From assembly GCA_024196135.1 (NCBI GenBank), contig JAMQCK010000344.1:1-27375 (forward strand): a DNA stretch of 27,375 nucleotides. The letters run 5' to 3'. The translations under genes and the position numbers were made by a program. How positions within the stretch are numbered: the stretch's first letter is position 1; every line of letters begins with the position of its first letter. Origin of the DNA: Pleurotus ostreatus/Saccharomyces cerevisiae fusant. Lineage: Eukaryota; Opisthokonta. Positions 22,494 through 27,375 of the stretch are shown here, one piece after another. A model generated the notes under the pieces. It did not search any database. It saw only the letters and a list, made by a program, of their open reading frames with translations, and was not told where the DNA came from.

Positions 22494-23336
22494 ATGATGA
22501 ACGATCTCAACGAGATCAACGGGCAGCCGTCCTCGATGTCCGAGCAGTTGCTGCAACCTTTGGAGGAGTTACAAGCCTTGGCCCACAAACTCTTCGCATC
22601 GCTCGCACCCGCACAGGGCAAGACTCACCCTCCCCCCTCAGCCGAAGCCTTCGTCGCTTGCAATGAGCGTTTATCACGCGCGGTCAGCGTCGCATACGCG
22701 CACCAGGTCAAGCAGCGCCAGATCGAAGCGCTCGCGGCCGAGATACTGGAGCTTGACGCGCGATGGCGCGAAGTATGCGTGACGCTTGAGGAGGACAAGC
22801 GCACGCTCGAGGGCATCCTCCGCGAAGGCGACGAACGACTCAAGGCCATAGAGCAGGCTCGAGAAGGTGCGTAATCGCTCCCATCTCATCCATGTATGGG
22901 TGCTTATATACCCTGCAGGTGCCATCCCGTACCCTGAGCTGCTTGCATACGCCCAGCACATCAGCACCTTCTCATCCGCCCCTCCCAACTTCGAAGAGCC
23001 ACCACCGCCAGCGCCAGGAGGCCCCCCTCCAAAGCCAACACAAACTTTCAACCCCCCATTCCCAAACGAGGTCAAGATGCGCCTGGGTCGCCTTGGGCTC
23101 GAAGGCTCGCTGGGCCCGCTCGGCGAGACGCACTCGGTCGGAAGACGTACGTTCCCAATCGCTTTTGCCGTAGGACATGGCTGACCCATTGTAAAGCGCC
23201 AGACGCTCGCACGCCCGGACAGGAAGCGGGGAGACCAGGCCACGGCGCCAATCCCTACCGCCAGGACCTACACGCCCAACCCTCCCAAATCAGCCTCGAC
23301 TTTCTCGACGACCTGGATCTCAATCCGGACCTTTGA
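22494..23336 (+). CDS. MED4: Mediator complex subunit 4 (middle module)
   Basis: MED4 belongs to the middle module of Mediator, linking activators to RNA polymerase II in the nucleus. Exons: 22494-22866, 22919-23146, 23197-23336. They total 741 nt and encode 246 residues. The N-terminal half is helical and forms a coiled coil (LLQPLEELQALAHKLFASL; then about 60-125 with HQVKQRQIEALAAEILELDA and EEDKRTLEGILREGDERLK). The diagnostic MED4 motif IPYPELLAYAQHISTFSSAPP follows directly and begins at the exon 1/2 junction. A Pro-rich linker and NPPFPNEVKMRLGRLGLEG come next. The tail ends in an acidic LDFLDDLDLNPDL. MED4 commonly ends in a variable acidic stretch. Two adjacent ATGs (22494, 22497) could start translation, and a third at 22536 is possible. 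Head-to-head with the CLC gene. Confidence 0.9.
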
Positions 23337-23975
23337 TTGGACATGGGCGTCGCGTCGGCCATGCATGAATCAGCCTGTGTCTGATCTTCTGTCCGAGCGT
23401 CGAGCAAGACACAGGCAACCACCTGCGACCGGCGAGCCCTCAGGCCTCAATTGCTGCCTTCTCGCCTTCGCTCCTCGTCCTCTCGCACCTCAGTGGTTGC
23501 CGGTGTCTCTTTTACCTCCTATAGCACACCTTGGGCATGACGTGGCCTGGCGGTGCGGGTTGAAGGGGCAATGCGACGGACCCTTACTCCTCACCTATGC
23601 CTCCAGGTTAAGGTCCGTTTGGCGACGAAGTCTCTGTCGCCTTCAGGGACGCCCAACCGTGATTCGACATTCATGGTCGGAGCGCGTGCACCTTGCTCTA
23701 ACACAAGTACTCACAGCGATGGTTGGTCGGGTTACTCTTGTATCGCAACCTGGGGCTTGCGGAAGAGCTATGAGTTGCGCAGGGTTCCCGCCTGATCGTA
23801 GCTAGTACCCGCAACACATGTAGTAATCCATTCAAGCCGGCCTTGACTGCACTTGCGATATCCAACCTTCGAGCCGATCACAAAGGCAAGAGAAATGGAA
23901 GATCCTGACCACTGAAGGTGCGGTGAGCTCTCGCAGCACCTTTGTGACTTTGATTGCAGTACCATACTCAACCTG
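23337..23975. other. Convergent intergenic region, MED4 and 2H-phosphoesterase 3' ends
   Basis: 639 bp lie between the stop codons of two convergent genes. A 146-codon plus-strand frame (23365-23805) has no recognisable domain, no introns and odd composition, and I do not call it. No RNA gene or repeat was seen. Confidence 0.5.
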
Positions 23976-24980
23976 TCAGCCGCCCGACCTTGCCATACTA
24001 ATCAAAATGCTGCTTTCACATCTGAGATTGGTCCCTTCGGCGCGGCAGACTACGTCTCCGCCACCGTACCATGTTCTCCCGCGCCTCAGCTCTACTCCTG
24101 CTTCGCCAACGGTCCATACCAGGTCCGACGCCCCCAATTCCTCGTTGATCGCGTCCACCAAACGCACAAACTCGATGACCTTCTCTCCCGCTGCCACCTT
24201 CTCCTTCTCCTGTTCAGCGGGCGCCACGAAGTCTTCATCACTCACAAACCGCGCGAGCGTGATATGCGCACTGGGTACCGCGTAACGCGCCTGTGGCGTT
24301 ATCCCTGCTTCGCCCGCCAGCGCGTACAGGTCGCGGCGCATATGCAAGTACGTGTAGGGGGCCACCTCTCCAACTCCCTCGTTCCCTCTCGCCTCCGGTA
24401 CGAAGCTCAGCGCGAGACCTCCGAGGTCGATGTTCAGTCGTGGGCGCACGAGTCGCGTCGGGTGTGCTTTTGGGTATCCAACTAGCTGCTCTATCACCCC
24501 ACTACCGAGCTTTTGAATAGCCTCTTCTACATCCATTTTCGTCTTCGCCACGACCAGCTCCAGGAGCGTGATATGCATATTGCTCGCTGGCGCGAGCCAG
24601 AGGTTTGATGCAACGGCCTTCAGGCGTGCTTGGATTCTCTGCCCAAGGGCTATCACGCTAGGTGCAGGAATGGCAAGAAGGGTAAGGCATTGGCGAGTGT
24701 CGATTTGGTCGAGGTCAAGGGCCGGTTGAGTGCGTGCTTTTTCGAGGGCAGCAAGGATGGAATCAACGCGGAGATTCCGAGGAAGGGTAGGAGAAAGGAA
24801 TGCCGTTCGACCTTTGTCGTAGCCAGTACGCCGATGGTCTTCGTACAACTTCTGTATGGCTAGCTGTACGCGTTGATCCTTATTACCGCGCTCTGCTATT
24901 ATTAAAAGGTGCATTACCTCGGTCCCATCGGTCATATTCAGGAGCCCTGCAAGCGGGTTCACTACTTGCGATACACTCAT
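23976..24980 (-). CDS. 2H phosphoesterase-superfamily protein (LigT/CPDase-like)
   Basis: An intronless gene of 334 residues, the only complete gene in the window with neither a coding intron nor a suspected untranslated one. The two H-x-T motifs of the 2H superfamily are visible: SNMHITLLEL (His136, Thr138) and SAHITLARF (His239, Thr241), about 100 residues apart. Preceding strands LTLLAIPAP and LNIDLGGLALSFVP fit the bilobed fold. Members hydrolyse 2',3'-cyclic phosphates or related RNA and nucleotide ends; the substrate here is unknown. The N-terminal 95 residues (TEVMHLLIIAERG, DYDKGRT-like helices) precede the catalytic fold and may be a separate small domain. The start ATG at 24980 is the first in the frame. 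Divergent from the DUSP gene across 266 bp, with no recognised promoter element. Confidence 0.75.
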   Translation of the reverse strand: MSVSQVVNPLAGLLNMTDGTEVMHLLIIAERGNKDQRVQLAIQKLYEDHRRTGYDKGRTAFLSPTLPRNLRVDSILAALEKARTQPALDLDQIDTRQCLTLLAIPAPSVIALGQRIQARLKAVASNLWLAPASNMHITLLELVVAKTKMDVEEAIQKLGSGVIEQLVGYPKAHPTRLVRPRLNIDLGGLALSFVPEARGNEGVGEVAPYTYLHMRRDLYALAGEAGITPQARYAVPSAHITLARFVSDEDFVAPAEQEKEKVAAGEKVIEFVRLVDAINEELGASDLVWTVGEAGVELRRGRTWYGGGDVVCRAEGTNLRCESSILISMARSGG

Positions 24981-25246
24981 GATGGTGGATCAGAGCAAAA
25001 ACGCAATCGGCAGCCTCGCCCTCGCGGTTGCTCCCCGCGAACTGGAATTCGAACACACGAGAGAGCACGTGGTTCGGCATCAGCCGCTTCACACAGCCAC
25101 CCGTGGGCCATAGGTCCGCTGGCTCTTCATCGACAACTATCACCACCGACTGTGCGCCACCTTGTCTGTCTGCTACGCCGCTTTCTCCTTTGCTTCTTGA
25201 ATTACTCGCAGTGTAAACACTACGCGAAAATTCGCCTGATATTACC

Positions 25247-26042
25247 ATGAAAACACCTTCTGCCGCCTCCCAAAACTGGCAGCTGGCGTACCGCGCCGCG
25301 ACGTCCCACATCTCCACCGACGGCGACGCGCGCTTTGGGCGCACTGCGAGTCTGATAACTCCCCGACTATACCTCTCAGACTACTTCACCGCTCGGGACG
25401 ACGACACGCTCGCGCGCCTCGGCATCACACACGTTGTCTCCGTGCTCGAGATGGAGCCCATGCTGCCCGCGAGAATACCAGCGGAGAATCGCTTGCATGT
25501 GAAGCTGCTGGAAAACACTGGAGAGGACATCCTCAGCCGGCTAGATGAGACGACGGAATACATCAGGAGGGCGTTGGCGGAGAACGAGCATAACAAGGTG
25601 TTGGTGAGCATTCATTTGTGGCGTACGCACTCGGATGCTGGCTCAGCTCGTCAAACAGCCTGGAGCACATCCGCTCATTGCGAAATGCTTTCCCTGACAA
25701 TACTGACTCCCTTCCTAGGTTCACTGCGTACAGGGCATTAGCCGGAGTGCCACCGTGGTCTGCGCGTACCTGCTTGCCACTTCGACGCCAAAGCCTGGCA
25801 TGCTTTCGGAAGAAATCATAGACTGGATTCGCCAACGGCGCAATGTCGTATGTCCCAATCTGGGCTTCCGTCTTCAGCTAGAAGAATACGCCAAGAAATT
25901 CAAGCCAATGCCAGCGTCGAAACGGCTGAGTGTTGCTCTAGTGCAGCACATACGTGCTCTACGGGGGAAGCAAAAGGTAGAAGAACAGGTCGAGACCATG
26001 GCTGAAGTCAGTATGGTTGTAAAGGGAAGCAATTCACCATGA
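25247..26042 (+). CDS. Dual-specificity protein phosphatase
   Basis: Cysteine-dependent phosphatase acting on phospho-Tyr and phospho-Ser/Thr, a plausible MAPK or stress regulator. Exons: 25247-25603 and 25719-26042. They total 681 nt and encode 226 residues. The DUSP fold begins at ITPRLYLSDYFTARDDDTLARLGITHVVSV. The signature VHCVQGISRSATVV supplies catalytic Cys122 and Arg128, and it starts exactly at the exon 2 boundary. The region NTGEDILSRLDETTEYI carries candidate general-acid residues. The distal helices IIDWIRQRRNVVCPNLGFRLQLEEYAKKF are typical of atypical DUSPs. The last 50 residues are a basic tail. There is no zinc-finger domain of the Yvh1/DUSP12 type and no rhodanese-like docking domain. 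Its intron (115 nt) is twice the local norm. Confidence 0.9.
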
Positions 26043-26337
26043 CTTCAGAAAGACTCCAGTATACCTTGACTCGGAATCGGTACTTACCCAATATTGCCCT
26101 ACCTACAAAGGTTCATCGTCAGAAGTACAAGTCCTCTGACCTGATATGTTCTTCTCCTCCTTTTCGTTACTTGAAACCTTGTTTTGCAAGTATGCTCTCG
26201 CTAAAGTCCTCAAACTGTGTGATTGGACTTCGACCTTCAGGTACTCCCGGGACGGGCGGGCCGTGTCCAGGCATTCGCCACTTTCTGATAGAAGAAAGCC
26301 TTGTTCCTTCCTCCCTTCATCTCATTCACGCACAATC

Positions 26338-27375
26338 ATGTCCCGAATTCCTCAGCCCTCATCGAGAGGGCAGAATCTGAAAGTGGATCCCCCAATCCGA
26401 GGGACGCCTGTCAGATCGCGCGTTCAGTCAAGTGTAGGATCGACAACACCCCGAACGCCAAGAAGTCCGGCAACACCACGAACGCCAGCCGTACCAGGAG
26501 CGGCGGGAAAGCCAGCAACAGGCAATGGGCTCGCCGCACCCGCAAGTAGGGCGCGAACGAAGTCCCAGCCTGCTTCACCAGTCAGGGCGACCAATCCGCG
26601 ATCTCCGACGCCCGGAAAGAGCGCGACTCCCAAGCGTGTCGCCTCGCCCACAAAGCGGGGTCCGTCGCGCGGCCCATCGCCCTTGAAGCGCCCAGCTTCT
26701 CCACAAAAAGAAGCATCCAGCAGCTCGAAGCCCCAGCTATCCATCCGCGAACAGATCGCCCTCAAGCGAGCCGAGGCAAAGAAGGCGCAGCGCTCGGTGG
26801 CGGCATCTCCGTCCGAGAACCTCGAGGATGCGATCCCAGATGCACCACCACCTATAGAAGAGGACATCCTTGGCCGCTTGTCCCTGCGCGAGACGATCGA
26901 ACGCGCACGGAGCACAGGTAGATATATGCCCGCCCGCACCCGCGTCGCTGCACTCAATAATGAAGCGTATCATTACAGGCTCACTCAACATTGTTGCTCG
27001 ATCTCTTCCCTGCATCCCCTCCGCGCTCTTTGAGATCCACCTCGGCCTCACGCCTGCGCCGCTCAAGAGCGTTCCGGAAGAGCCCCCGCTGCCTCCCGCG
27101 CCCCCGAGAAAGGGAAAGCCTGCCGATCAGGAGACGGCGTGGTTTGAAGCGCAGGATCTGGAGGTCCTGAAAGCCTTCAACAATGACATCGTGGAGATTC
27201 AGCCAGAGTTGTCGCTCTTCGGATCGCTCAAAGTGCTTGACGTGCGTTATCACACCTCATCCCTTTACTCGGGTGCTGAAGTTAGTGTTAGATCCATGCA
27301 AACAAAATCGCTGAGCTGCCTCTGGCCATCTGCGATCTCATGACGCTGTCTACCCTCGACGTATCGCACAACTGC
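26338..27375 (+). CDS. LRRC40-like leucine-rich-repeat protein, 5' part only
   Basis: Partial gene running off the window end. Exons: 26338-26917, 26979-27241, and 27292 to the edge at 27375 (309 codons so far, frame open). Residues 1-140 are basic, Ser/Pro/Thr/Arg-rich and disordered, with several SP/TP sites. SIREQIALKRAEAKKAQ is a likely helix. From about 180 the order matches LRRC40: RETIERARSTGSLNIVARSLPCIPSALFEIHLGL, then AWFEAQDLEVLKAFNNDIVEIQPELSLFGSLKVLD and IHANKIAELPLAICDLMTLSTLDVSHN, the first repeats of the LxxLxLxxN type. LRR proteins are binding scaffolds; the partner is unknown. An in-frame extension upstream to 26146 exists, but the ATG at 26338 gives a normal leader. Confidence 0.8.

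Noticed and set aside
22419..22556. Upstream in-frame start for the CLC protein at 22556
   Set aside because: It would overlap the MED4 coding region and add a non-conserved stretch; the ATG at 22421 gives a normal N-terminus.
23365..23805. 146-codon plus-strand open frame after MED4
   Set aside because: No domain, no introns, Arg/Leu/Cys-rich composition; likely 3' flank of MED4.

Overview
The window is nuclear DNA from a filamentous basidiomycete, most likely a wood-decaying Agaricomycete. The evidence is the very dense set of short GT-AG introns (nearly all 45-60 nt, often with a CTAAC/CTGAC-like branch site), the GC-rich coding sequence, and an AA9 lytic polysaccharide monooxygenase that looks close to the Lentinus similis enzyme. 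Assignment to Polyporales is inference. I see no transposon, virus, plasmid, CRISPR array, tRNA or rRNA. Exon structures were rebuilt by eye from splice signals and frame continuity. For the complete genes the exon lengths sum to an exact multiple of three and end at a stop.

Layout: (1) 376-2961 (+), an Slt2/Mpk1-type cell-wall-integrity MAP kinase with a long C-terminal tail. (2) 3963-5054 (+), a secreted AA9 LPMO behind a 1-kb promoter region with a TATA box and clustered Cre1-type motifs. (3) 5300-9273 (-), a 1273-residue largely disordered protein with acidic-phenylalanine motifs like those of clathrin accessory proteins. (4) 9861-11559 (+), a DNAJB6-like class B J-domain protein. (5) 12318-16629 (+), MMS19, the HEAT-repeat adaptor of cytosolic iron-sulfur assembly, in 23 exons. 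(6) 17049-18094 (+), an APH/choline-kinase-fold phosphotransferase. (7) 18233-18778 (-), an unrecognised 181-residue protein. (8) 19078-22421 (-), a CLC chloride channel/transporter with CBS domains, in 22 exons. (9) 22494-23336 (+), Mediator subunit MED4, whose start codon lies 72 bp from that of the CLC gene. (10) 23976-24980 (-), an intronless 2H-phosphoesterase-like protein. (11) 25247-26042 (+), a dual-specificity phosphatase. (12) 26338 to the window end (+), the 5' part of an LRRC40-like leucine-rich-repeat protein.

This is ordinary housekeeping and lifestyle gene content rather than one cluster: signalling (MAPK, DUSP), proteostasis (J-protein), Fe-S and genome maintenance (MMS19), transcription (MED4), ion transport (CLC) and lignocellulose attack (LPMO). 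I found no new multi-gene system. The most interesting observations concern gene architecture and single residues. They are a 5-nt micro-exon in the MAPK, a CLC anion-selectivity motif built from two consecutive 17-nt micro-exons and reading HTGIPE instead of GSGIPE, a J-protein stop codon embedded in a canonical splice donor, and a possible uncharacterised trafficking protein.
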